From: Neisseriaceae bacterium
Lineage (GTDB): Bacteria; Pseudomonadota; Gammaproteobacteria; Burkholderiales; Neisseriaceae
Direction of reading: 5' to 3'
DNA: 7,279 bases
NCBI GenBank assembly: GCA_017989485.1
Contig: JAGNPU010000087.1
Span: 1-7,279 of the forward strand
Position numbers and translations under genes: made by a program. Of the stretch, positions 1 to 6,269 are shown piece after piece (the first letter of the stretch is position 1; every line of letters begins with the position of its first letter). The notes beneath the pieces were generated by a model. That model was not told the DNA's origin. It saw only the letters and a list, made by a program, of their open reading frames with translations, and made no database searches.

Positions 1-1323
1 GGCATGACGCAGGTGGCCGAAGGTGACTTTAGGCATAGGGTGGCCCTAGACCGTAATGATGAGTTTGGCCTCATCAGCATTGGCTTTAACCAAATGGCGG
101 CCAAGCTGGAGGATGCTTACAGCAATCTGGCCGAGAAGGTACGTGCCAAAACCGCCGACTTAGAAGAGCGTAACCATGAGCTCAAAGTCTTGTATGACAC
201 CACGACGTATATTCATCAAGACCATCCGCTGGCCGAGATGTGCGAAGGCTTTTTGGCGCGGGTGATTGCCGTGGTGGGCGCATCGGCGGGCAGCGTCAAG
301 CTCATCGACGAACAGCGGCAAAAAATGGACTGGGTGGCGGCGGTAGACCTGCCTGAACAGATGTTGATGGCCGAGGTGTGTACCCGCTTTGACGCCTGCC
401 ATTGCGGCGAGTTTGCCCAACAGGACAGCGTCGACAGCATGGTGCGGATTTTTGAACACAATGAGGCCCAAAACATTGCCAACCATAGAGACAGCCCTTG
501 TCGCAACGAGGCGTTTGGCCAAATGGTGGCGTTTCCCATCCGCTACGGCAACCAAAAAATCGGCCTGTTTAACATACATTTTTATGAACCGCACGATTTG
601 ACCGAGTCGGAAAATCATTTATTGCACACCTTAGGCAATCAGCTGGGGGTGGCCATAGGCAGCATGCGCCTGGTGGCCCAGCTGCGGCAGCTGGCGGTAT
701 TAGAAGAACGCAATATGATGGCGCAGGGCCTGCACGACAGCATCGCCCAAACCCTGACCTTCTTGAATTTACAGGTGCAGATGTTGGATCAGGCCTGGGC
801 CGACGGCAAGGCCGACGAGGCGCAGGAGAATCTTGATTTTATTCGCGATGGCGTGCAAGAATGTTATGAAAACGTGCGTGAATTGCTGTTAAACTTTAGA
901 ATGCCCATTAAGAACGCTGAATTTACCGAGGCCGTGGCCGAAGTCATTAAGCGTTTTGAAATGCAGGTGGGCATAAGCGTTGACTGGCAGGCCAGCGGCC
1001 AAGGCATGGCGCTAGACCCAAAAGCACAAATTCAGGTCATCTTTATATTACAAGAAGGCCTGTCGAACATCCGCAAGCACGCCCAGGCGCAGAAGGTGAT
1101 TGTGCGCATGCACAACGACGCCGACTTTGTGATGACGCTCAGCGACGACGGTCAGGGCTTTAATGAGGCCGAATTGGCCGACAAAACCTTGGCCCACGTC
1201 GGCATGGCGATCATGCACGAACGGGCGGCGCGCATACAGGCCACGCTCACGATACACTCTGTGCCGCAGGACGGCACCACGCTGACCCTCAGGCTTCCTG
1301 AGACAGCACGAAAGGCATTATGA
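1..1323 (+). CDS. narX: NarX-type nitrate/nitrite sensor histidine kinase, 5' end cut by window
   Basis: Membrane sensor kinase that would autophosphorylate on histidine and pass phosphate to the response regulator encoded next. Numbering from the first Met at base 4: the C-terminal half of a HAMP linker (about 1-46), a coiled signalling helix (45-65), a GAF-like/NarX central module (about 65-225) with cysteines at 80, 126, 132, 134 and 166 including a C-x-C pair, a HisKA_3 dimerisation helix with phospho-acceptor H244 in GLHDSIAQTL, and a HATPase domain with N box (EGLSNIRKHA, 351-360), G1 box (DDGQGF, 381-386) and a G2-like segment near 400. The frame is open to base 1, and the missing N-terminus (by family two transmembrane helices and a periplasmic ligand domain) lies outside, so the Met at base 4 is not the real start. 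The ligand cannot be read here; nitrate/nitrite sensing is inferred from architecture and the NarL-like partner. NarQ is the alternative name. Confidence 0.85.
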   Translation, partial: GMTQVAEGDFRHRVALDRNDEFGLISIGFNQMAAKLEDAYSNLAEKVRAKTADLEERNHELKVLYDTTTYIHQDHPLAEMCEGFLARVIAVVGASAGSVKLIDEQRQKMDWVAAVDLPEQMLMAEVCTRFDACHCGEFAQQDSVDSMVRIFEHNEAQNIANHRDSPCRNEAFGQMVAFPIRYGNQKIGLFNIHFYEPHDLTESENHLLHTLGNQLGVAIGSMRLVAQLRQLAVLEERNMMAQGLHDSIAQTLTFLNLQVQMLDQAWADGKADEAQENLDFIRDGVQECYENVRELLLNFRMPIKNAEFTEAVAEVIKRFEMQVGISVDWQASGQGMALDPKAQIQVIFILQEGLSNIRKHAQAQKVIVRMHNDADFVMTLSDDGQGFNEAELADKTLAHVGMAIMHERAARIQATLTIHSVPQDGTTLTLRLPETARKAL

Positions 1324-1988
1324 CCGAGCAAATTAAGATATTACTCATAGACGACCACACCCTGTTTCGAAGTGGCATCAAAGCCTTGCTGCAGCGGCAG
1401 GCCGATTTTGTCATCGTGGGCGAGGCCGCCGATGGGCTTGAAGGGGTGAAGCTCACCAAGTCGCTACAGCCGGACATCGTGCTGCTAGACCTAGACATGC
1501 CGGTGATGAACGGGCAAGAAGCCCTGACCCAAATCCTCAGTGCCGACCCCGAGCAGGTGGTGTTGATGCTGACGGTGTCAGAAGACGCCACCGACTTAAC
1601 CGAATGCATGCGCCTCGGTGCCAAAGGCTTTTTACTCAAAAACATCAACGCCGAATTCCTACTCGACAGCATTCGTAAGGCGGTCGAAGGCGACACCGTG
1701 TTTTCGCCTGAAATGACGGCCAAGCTGGTGCAGTGTTTGTTACACCCCAAGCAGGCGCCGCTGTCGGCAGAGGCGCAAGCACTGCAGTCGTTGACGCCAC
1801 GTGAGGCAGAAACCCTGTCTTATTTGGCCATCGGCGCCAGCAATAAGGAAATTGCGCGCAAGCTTGATTTGGCCGAATCGACGATTAAAGTACACGTGCA
1901 AAGCATCTTGCGTAAGCTGTCCTTAAGCAGTCGGGTGCAAGCCGCCGTGTTTGCGGTGAACCATAAAGTCGTTGCCCCACATCAATAG
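1320..1988 (+). CDS. narL: NarL/FixJ-family two-component response regulator
   Basis: Cytoplasmic DNA-binding regulator of 222 residues, the normal length for NarL/NarP. The receiver domain (about 5-120) has acidic pocket D11/D12, phospho-acceptor D57 in LLDLDMP, switch T85 and conserved K107. A linker leads to a LuxR/GerE helix-turn-helix (about 157-215) beginning LTPREAETL, with recognition helix around STIKVHVQSIL (187-197). The start overlaps the kinase stop as ATGA, with AAAGG four bases upstream, so translation is probably coupled to the kinase. At the three recognition-helix positions that contact DNA in E. coli NarL (K188, V189, K192) this protein has K190, V191 and Q194, so site preference may differ slightly. 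Its 3' end overlaps the convergent membrane-protein gene by 7 bases and has no terminator of its own. Targets such as nitrate or nitrite reductase genes are inferred from the family, not seen. Confidence 0.88.
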   Translation: MTEQIKILLIDDHTLFRSGIKALLQRQADFVIVGEAADGLEGVKLTKSLQPDIVLLDLDMPVMNGQEALTQILSADPEQVVLMLTVSEDATDLTECMRLGAKGFLLKNINAEFLLDSIRKAVEGDTVFSPEMTAKLVQCLLHPKQAPLSAEAQALQSLTPREAETLSYLAIGASNKEIARKLDLAESTIKVHVQSILRKLSLSSRVQAAVFAVNHKVVAPHQ

Positions 1989-2587
1989 CGCTGGTGTTTT
2001 AGCCGCTGCCTGTGGTGGCCGATGAGCCACAGTAGCAGCAAGAACATCATGCCGTAGCTGACGATGGGGCCGTAGAGCAGATTGGCCGCAATGGGCAATC
2101 TGATGGCCATCCACAGCCGGGTACAGGCTTCCAACAGCAGGCCCAAGCCCCACACCCAGGTGCTGGTGGTCAGGCTGGCCAAAAACAAGGGGTGGGTCAG
2201 CGCCTGCTGCTTGTCCCTACTCAAAGCCTGGCGGCGCATGAGCGAGCCGACCAAGAGCGGCAATAGCGGCCGCCTGATCAGCACCGAGCCCAACAGCATC
2301 AACCCCATTCCGCCGGTTATCCACGATTCGCGCATGAGCAAAACCCGCTCGTCGGCGCCAAAGCCCATGGCCAATAAAGACAGGGCGATGCCGCCGATGA
2401 CCAATATGGAAATGGCGTCTAGGCGCCGATGTCGGATCAGCTCAATCAGGCTCCAGAGTATGGGCGGTGCGGCCGAAGCCAGCAGGGCTTGAAAAGCGCC
2501 GAGGCTGGGTTCTAGCCAGGTAAACAGCAGCCATGGGGCCAAGAAATTGGCGAACAGGTCGAGGATGAGGGTGTGTTTTGGGTTCAT
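1982..2587 (-). CDS. VC0807-like integral membrane protein
   Basis: Predicted inner-membrane protein of 201 residues with about five or six hydrophobic segments, separated by basic loops such as RHRR and RR. I recognise an overall likeness to the VC0807 family: an N-terminal D-x-x-x-N-x-x-x-P segment, a PP-x-x-W-S-L-I-E motif followed by the RHRR-LDA loop, and a RESW-ITGG segment before an RRPLL stretch. The family has no established function that I know of. The start is uncertain: ATG at 2585-2587 is preferred, with an in-frame TTG three codons upstream (2594-2596); neither has a visible ribosome binding site. A terminator hairpin stands only 15 bases upstream of the ATG, so expression needs readthrough from the phosphohexomutase gene or a promoter inside that gene's 3' end. 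Its 3' end overlaps narL by 7 bases. Confidence 0.75.
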   Translation of the reverse strand: MNPKHTLILDLFANFLAPWLLFTWLEPSLGAFQALLASAAPPILWSLIELIRHRRLDAISILVIGGIALSLLAMGFGADERVLLMRESWITGGMGLMLLGSVLIRRPLLPLLVGSLMRRQALSRDKQQALTHPLFLASLTTSTWVWGLGLLLEACTRLWMAIRLPIAANLLYGPIVSYGMMFLLLLWLIGHHRQRLKHQRY

Positions 2588-2601
2588 GACGTTCAATAAA
2601 G

Positions 2602-2629
2602 AAAAGGCTGCCTGAGGGCAGCCTTTTTT
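2602..2629. terminator. Bidirectional-looking intrinsic terminator hairpin, uptake-sequence-like
   Basis: Perfect 11-bp stem (2602-2612 with 2617-2627) around the 4-base loop TGAG. Read on the + strand it runs into six Ts (2624-2629); read on the - strand it ends in TTTT followed by CTTT. On the - strand it lies 12 bases past the phosphohexomutase stop and should end the trpG-trpD-mutase transcript. On the + strand it is the first convincing terminator after narL. Bases 2605-2616 read AGGCTGCCTGAG, one base from the AGGCTGCCTGAA uptake-sequence dialect known in Neisseriaceae. Confidence 0.85.
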
Positions 2630-2640
2630 GGGCCGTGGCG

Positions 2641-4020
2641 TTAGAAAGGCAGGGCAGCGCCGGTGTGCTGTTGCAACACTTGTTTAAACTCTGATTGAAT
2701 TCGTTTTAAACCATGTTCTGTTTCGGCCTCAAAGCGGAACACAATGACCGGCGTGGTATTGGACGCCCGCATCAGGCCAAAGCCGTCTTGGTATTCGACC
2801 CTTAAGCCATCAATGGTAATGACCTCGTCGGCATTCGGAAACTGGGCCGTTGTTTGCAATAGGGCGATTAAGGCATGGTTGTCGCCTTCTTTGGCCATGT
2901 TTAAATTCAATTCTGGCGTGGAAATGGCATTGGGCAGTAGGTTTAACACCTGGTTGGGGTTGCCAGACACCGACAGAATCTCAATCAGGCGGGCGCCGGC
3001 ATACATGCCATCGTCAAAGCCAAACCAACGTTCTTTAAAAAAAATGTGGCCGCTCATCTCGCCGGCAATGAGGGCGCCGGTGGCCTTCATTTCGGCCTTG
3101 ATGAAGCTGTGGCCGGTCCGGGCCATAATCGGTCGGCCGCCGTGGTGTTTAATCCAAGGGTTTAATAGGCGCGTCGACTTGACGTCGTAAATCACCTGGG
3201 CGTTTGGGTTGCGCAACAGCACGTCTTGGGCAAACAGCATCAGCTGGCGGTCAGGCCAAATAATGTTGCCTTCCTTGGTCACCACGCCGAGGCGGTCGCC
3301 GTCGCCGTCAAAGGCCAAGCCAATCTCGCAGTCGGTGGTACGCAGGGTGTGGATTAAGTCCTGCAGGTTTTCCGGCTTGGCCGGATCAGGATGGTGGTTG
3401 GGGAAGTGGCCATCCACGTCACAAAATAATTCAGTGACCTCGCAGCCTAGGGCACGGTATAAATCCCCGGCAAAAGCACCGGCGACGCCATTGCCGGCAT
3501 CAATCGCAATTTTGAGGCCGCGCTTGGGCTTGATGTGGCCCACAATGTGGTCTTGATAGGCTTGGGCCACGTCGGTTTCGGTAAACGTCCCGGCAGGGTG
3601 CTGCGGCAGGTCATCGGCTTCGATGCGCGCCCGTAAGGCCTGAATGGCGTCACCCGACAGGGTGTCGCCGGCAATCATCATTTTAAAGCCGTTGTAGTTG
3701 GGCGGGTTATGGCTGCCGGTGACCATCACGCCAGAGGCCTGGGTGAGGGTGTGGGCGGCGAAATACAACATCGGCGTGGCCACCATGCCCACGCTTAAGA
3801 CGTTGAGGCCGCTGTCTTGCAGGCCACGGGCCAGCTCGGCCAACAGCGTCGGACCAGATAAGCGGCCATCTCGGCCAACGGCGATGTCGGTCACGCCCTG
3901 TTCATAGGCGCTGGCGCCTATGGCACGGCCAATCAAATAGGCGCTGGTCAAGGTGAGGGTGTCGTCCACAATCCCACGGATGTCGTAGGCTTTAAAAATA
4001 TCTGGGGCCAATAGGCTCAT
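2641..4020 (-). CDS. algC: Phosphomannomutase/phosphoglucomutase (AlgC/Pgm type)
   Basis: Cytoplasmic alpha-D-phosphohexomutase that interconverts mannose 6- and 1-phosphate and/or glucose 6- and 1-phosphate, feeding GDP-mannose and UDP-glucose for surface polysaccharide. It has 459 residues, the usual length. Visible motifs: N-terminal FKAYDIRG; catalytic phosphoserine loop TGSHNPPNYNGFK (S103); metal loop DGDGDR (238-243); sugar-binding GEMSGH (320-325); phosphate-binding RASNTTP (418-424). These mark the bifunctional PMM/PGM subfamily (Pseudomonas AlgC, Neisseria Pgm) rather than GlmM, whose sugar loop differs. The symbol is by family; pgm or manB are equally possible names. The ATG at 4018-4020 has GAAAG nine bases upstream. 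It follows trpD by 18 bases with no terminator between, so it is probably the last gene of the trpGD operon. Substrate preference cannot be told from sequence. Confidence 0.93.
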   Translation of the reverse strand: MSLLAPDIFKAYDIRGIVDDTLTLTSAYLIGRAIGASAYEQGVTDIAVGRDGRLSGPTLLAELARGLQDSGLNVLSVGMVATPMLYFAAHTLTQASGVMVTGSHNPPNYNGFKMMIAGDTLSGDAIQALRARIEADDLPQHPAGTFTETDVAQAYQDHIVGHIKPKRGLKIAIDAGNGVAGAFAGDLYRALGCEVTELFCDVDGHFPNHHPDPAKPENLQDLIHTLRTTDCEIGLAFDGDGDRLGVVTKEGNIIWPDRQLMLFAQDVLLRNPNAQVIYDVKSTRLLNPWIKHHGGRPIMARTGHSFIKAEMKATGALIAGEMSGHIFFKERWFGFDDGMYAGARLIEILSVSGNPNQVLNLLPNAISTPELNLNMAKEGDNHALIALLQTTAQFPNADEVITIDGLRVEYQDGFGLMRASNTTPVIVFRFEAETEHGLKRIQSEFKQVLQQHTGAALPF

Positions 4021-4038
4021 GCGGTCATGCTTTCTATA

Positions 4039-5076
4039 TTAATCAGCAGTGGTTAACTGCTGGGTGTGGCTGATCAGGCTTTGCTGTTTGCGTTTGGCTT
4101 CGCCGCTGTCGATGGCGACTTTGGCGCGCTCAAGGCCTTCGTGCATGTCGGTGGCCACGTTGGCGCAATACAGCGCAGCGGCGGCATTGAGTAAAACAAT
4201 GTCGCGGCAGGGGCCAGGTTCACCGGCCAACACGCTGTCTATTTTTTGTAAGGATTCGGCGGTTGAGTGGGCCTGTAGCGGCTTGTGGGTGTCGATTAAG
4301 TCGATGCCAAACTCGTTAGGGTGAATAGTATACTCTTTAATCCAGCCTTCTTTAAGCTCGGCCACTTTGGTCGGGCCCAGCAGGGTGATTTCGTCCAGAC
4401 CGTCACAGCCGTTTACCACCATCACGTGTTTGGCGCCTAGCTGTTGCACCACGCGCGACTGAATGCCGACCAGGTCGGGGTGAAACACGCCCATCAATTG
4501 GTTAGGGGCCTGCGCCGGATTGAGCAGGGGGCCCAAAATGTTGAAGATGGTGCGCACGCCCAGCGCTTTACGCACCGGCGCCACATGGCGCATGGCCTGA
4601 TGGTGATTCGGCGCATACATAAAGCCTAGGCCCAGCTGGTCGATGCACTGGCCAACCTGTTCTGGGCTCAGCTTGAGGTTAATGCCCATGCTTTCTAAGG
4701 CATCGGCGCTGCCGCTCGATGACGACACGGCGCGGTTGCCGTGCTTGGCCACCTTGGCGCCCGCCGCGGCGGCCACAAACATGGTGCAGGTGGAAATGTT
4801 AAACGTGTGGGCGTTGTCGCCGCCGGTGCCGACGATGTCGAGCAAATTGGTTTTGTCCTGTACCGGCACGTGGGTGGCGAATTCGCGGATCACCGTGGCC
4901 GCAGCGGCCACTTCAGACACGCTTTCAACCTTAATGCGCAGGCCGATCAATAGGGCGGCGGTGATTTCCGGCGACACTTCACCGTTTAAAATCAGGCGCA
5001 TTAAATGCACCATTTCATCAAAAAATAACTCGTTGTTGTCAATTAAGCGATTCAGTGCTTCTTGGGTGGTGATCAT
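4039..5076 (-). CDS. trpD: Anthranilate phosphoribosyltransferase
   Basis: Second step of tryptophan synthesis: transfers the phosphoribosyl group of PRPP to anthranilate, giving phosphoribosyl-anthranilate, in the cytoplasm as a homodimer. It has 345 residues, full family length. Features in order: an N-terminal helical domain; the PRPP-binding glycine loop GTGGD (83-87) followed by FNIST; the [15 protein letters not shown] loop from 111; the anthranilate-site segment [20 protein letters not shown] (157-176) including R169; NILGPLLNP (179-187); and the acidic metal-binding pair D228/E229. It is a stand-alone TrpD with no fused glutaminase domain. The ATG at 5074-5076 is preceded by AAAGAGAG four bases away. 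It lies 36 bases after trpG and 18 before the phosphohexomutase gene, all on one strand, so the three are likely co-transcribed. Confidence 0.96.
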   Translation of the reverse strand: MITTQEALNRLIDNNELFFDEMVHLMRLILNGEVSPEITAALLIGLRIKVESVSEVAAAATVIREFATHVPVQDKTNLLDIVGTGGDNAHTFNISTCTMFVAAAAGAKVAKHGNRAVSSSSGSADALESMGINLKLSPEQVGQCIDQLGLGFMYAPNHHQAMRHVAPVRKALGVRTIFNILGPLLNPAQAPNQLMGVFHPDLVGIQSRVVQQLGAKHVMVVNGCDGLDEITLLGPTKVAELKEGWIKEYTIHPNEFGIDLIDTHKPLQAHSTAESLQKIDSVLAGEPGPCRDIVLLNAAAALYCANVATDMHEGLERAKVAIDSGEAKRKQQSLISHTQQLTTAD

Positions 5077-5112
5077 GAGGCTCTCTTTGGTCTGGGGGGA
5101 CGGCGTCAGGGC

Positions 5113-5694
5113 CTAGGCTGGCTGACGCTGATGCTCGGTTAGAAAATTCTGTAACATGTCGTGGCCGTGTTCGGTCAACAGGGCTTCGGGGTGAAACTGT
5201 ACCCCTTCAATGGCGTAGTCTTTGTGGCGTACGCCCATGATTTCGCCGTCTTCTGTCCACGCGGTGACGCTCAGGCAGTCGGGCAGGGTGGCCGGGTCGA
5301 TGGCGAGGCTGTGGTAGCGGGTACAGCTGACGGGGTTGGGCAAGCCTTGGAACATGCCCAGGCTGTGGTGGTGTACGGGTGAGACCTTGCCGTGCATCAG
5401 CGTTTTGGCCGACACAACGTCGCCGCCAAAGGCGTGGCCTATGGCCTGATGGCCTAGGCAAATGCCCATAATCGGCATTTTGCCGGCCAGCTGTTGGATG
5501 GCGGCCACGGAAATGCCGGCTTCTTTAGGCGAGCAAGGGCCTGGCCCGATGACCAGGTATTCGGGATTCAGCGCCTCGATTTCAGTCACGCTGATTTCAT
5601 CGTGGCGTTTGACCAACACATCTTGGCCAAGCTGGGCCAGGTATTGCACGATGTTGTAGGTAAAGCTATCGAAGTTGTCGATCATTAACAGCAT
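5113..5694 (-). CDS. trpG: Anthranilate synthase component II (glutamine amidotransferase)
   Basis: Class I glutamine amidotransferase that hydrolyses glutamine and channels ammonia to TrpE, which makes anthranilate from chorismate. The 193-residue product starts [14 protein letters not shown], the typical family N-terminus. It carries the oxyanion segment GPGPCSP (50-56), nucleophile C79 in GICLGHQ, and the H168/E170 dyad in QFHPE. The frame stays open 44 codons further upstream (to 5826), but that extension does not look like TrpG, and the ATG at 5692-5694 has AGGA at eight-base spacing, so I chose it. It is the first gene of trpG-trpD-phosphohexomutase. trpE is not in the window. In many bacteria this protein also serves PabB for 4-aminobenzoate synthesis, so a shared TrpG/PabA role is possible. 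Confidence 0.94.
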   Translation of the reverse strand: MLLMIDNFDSFTYNIVQYLAQLGQDVLVKRHDEISVTEIEALNPEYLVIGPGPCSPKEAGISVAAIQQLAGKMPIMGICLGHQAIGHAFGGDVVSAKTLMHGKVSPVHHHSLGMFQGLPNPVSCTRYHSLAIDPATLPDCLSVTAWTEDGEIMGVRHKDYAIEGVQFHPEALLTEHGHDMLQNFLTEHQRQPA

Positions 5695-5702
5695 TTTGGG
5701 CG

Positions 5703-5706
5703 TCCT
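5703..5706 (-). promoter_or_regulatory. Ribosome binding site of trpG
   Basis: AGGA on the - strand, eight bases from the ATG at 5694. It decides the 193-residue start over the longer open frame. The UAG stop of an 11-codon upstream frame (5740-5705) overlaps it. Confidence 0.65.
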
Positions 5707-5955
5707 ATAGGCAGGCGCCGTGGTGGCCACGACGCAGCATAAAAAAGTAGGCATAAACTTTAGCATTTTTTTGGTTGGGTGTGGGGGGAAACGGGGGATT
5801 GTTGCGTTTAATTTTGCCGTGGCCACTTGAGCGTGCCTGTCAGCTAGGGGCGGGATGGTTTTTTGATGTGTCTGAGCCTGGCTACAGGCATGTTGCTAAA
5901 GTGTTTGATTGGCTAGGCAGGAGCGGATCAGCAGGTGTGTGGGCTTTAAATGTGA

Positions 5956-5969
5956 TTGATTATCATTAA
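5956..5969. promoter_or_regulatory. Candidate FNR/Anr-type binding site
   Basis: TTGAT-TATC-ATTAA matches the FNR consensus TTGAT-N4-ATCAA at 9 of 10 defined bases. Its centre (5962.5) is 79 bases before the small gene's ATG. A TATATT at 6013-6018 would place transcription start near 6025 and the site near -62, close to the class I activator position of -61.5; there is no good -35, as expected for an activator-dependent promoter. The overlapping stretch GATTATCATTA also resembles part of a Fur box (roughly 13 of 19), so iron control is an alternative. It is far (about 265 bases) from trpG. Confidence 0.5.
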
Positions 5970-6030
5970 GCTTTGATGGTAAGCTATGGGGCTGGTTTTT
6001 TAATAATAAGGTTATATTTTAGTTATTAAT

Positions 6031-6034
6031 AGGA
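6031..6034 (+). promoter_or_regulatory. Ribosome binding site of the 35-codon gene
   Basis: AGGA with seven bases before the ATG at 6042, in an AT-rich, unstructured leader. This near-ideal arrangement is the main support for translation of the small frame. Confidence 0.7.
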
Positions 6035-6041
6035 ATTTAAC

Positions 6042-6149
6042 ATGTCACCGTTCATGGTTTGGGTGGGTATACCTGCTTTGGTCGTGATGGGCGTACTGGT
6101 GCTGGGCATCTTCATGGTCATGGCCATGAGTGATTGCTGGTTCGAGTAG
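6042..6149 (+). CDS. Small single-helix membrane protein, 35 residues, unknown function
   Basis: The frame encodes 35 residues: an N-terminal MSPFMVWVGIPAL, one continuous hydrophobic helix (about residues 4-29) and a short polar tail SDCWFE. There is no cleavable signal sequence, so it is probably an inner-membrane peptide. It is methionine-rich (six Met) with glycines at 9, 17 and 22 along the helix. Support for being real: AGGA at seven-base spacing, an FNR-type site and AT-rich promoter-like DNA upstream, and an intrinsic terminator 55 bases after the stop, giving a complete one-gene unit. Size and topology recall small subunits of membrane complexes such as CydX, CcoQ or KdpF, but the CydX N-terminal motif is not clearly present and no such complex is nearby, so I do not assign it. 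Oxygen-linked expression is inferred from the site. Confidence 0.65.
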   Translation: MSPFMVWVGIPALVVMGVLVLGIFMVMAMSDCWFE

Positions 6150-6203
6150 CCCTATTCATAAATATAATAAGCGTCACCCACAATACACATCGTTTTAAAT
6201 CGC

Positions 6204-6240
6204 AAAAGCGGCCTGTTGAATTCAGCAGACCGCTTTTTTT
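6204..6240. terminator. Intrinsic terminator after the small gene, shared with the convergent glycosyltransferase gene
   Basis: An 8-bp outer stem (6204-6211 with 6230-6237), one C/A mismatch (6212/6229), then inner pairing of 6213-6218 with 6223-6228 including one T-G pair, closed by the loop AATT. On the + strand it runs into seven Ts (6234-6240), a strong terminator for the 35-codon gene. On the - strand it ends in TTTT then GCG, so it could also stop the glycosyltransferase transcript, whose stop codon is about 110 bases upstream of it. Confidence 0.85.
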
Positions 6241-6269
6241 ATGGGTAATGTTTGAACCCATGGGCGTTG

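Larger units (their letters stand above)
5695..6041. other. Intergenic region between divergent trpG and the small membrane-protein gene
   Basis: This 347-base stretch should hold the trpG promoter (- strand) and the small gene's promoter (+ strand). The trpG-proximal part has a small hairpin (CGTGG-TGG-CCACG, 5719-5731), a T7 run (5766-5772) and G-rich runs (5783-5797). A weak - strand -10 candidate, TATGCT (5736-5741), lacks a good -35. A second hairpin GCCTG-GCTA-CAGGC lies at 5876-5889. Nothing with tandem Trp codons or a terminator/antiterminator pair is visible, so attenuation of trpG is not supported. The small-gene side holds an FNR-type site (5956-5969) and AT-rich sequence. No convincing protein gene is seen. 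Confidence 0.6.

Noticed and set aside
160..618. Long - strand open frames opposite the kinase, trpD, trpG and mutase genes
   Set aside because: Shadows of GC-rich coding sequence; no motifs, no ribosome binding sites, and the opposite strand carries clear conserved proteins.
4017..4028. Three-residue frame ATG-ACC-GCA-TGA overlapping the phosphohexomutase start
   Set aside because: GAAAG lies only one base from its ATG, too close to initiate there; the spacing fits the mutase ATG instead.
5694..5826. 44-codon N-terminal extension of TrpG
   Set aside because: Does not resemble the family, lacks a ribosome binding site at 5826, and the internal ATG at 5694 has AGGA at good spacing and the canonical TrpG N-terminus.
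5775..5969. 64-residue + strand open frame
   Set aside because: No ribosome binding site, odd composition, and it overlaps the trpG upstream region and the FNR-type site.
5695..5970. trp attenuator with leader peptide
   Set aside because: No run of Trp codons in any - strand frame and no terminator hairpin with T-run before trpG.
6241..6247. TACCCAT heptamer on the - strand matching the NarL consensus
   Set aside because: A lone 7-mer with no inverted partner at two-base spacing, next to a terminator; expected by chance.
6241..6261. ATGGGT...ACCCAT inverted repeat just after the terminator
   Set aside because: Six-bp stem with a nine-base loop and no T-run; too weak to call alone.
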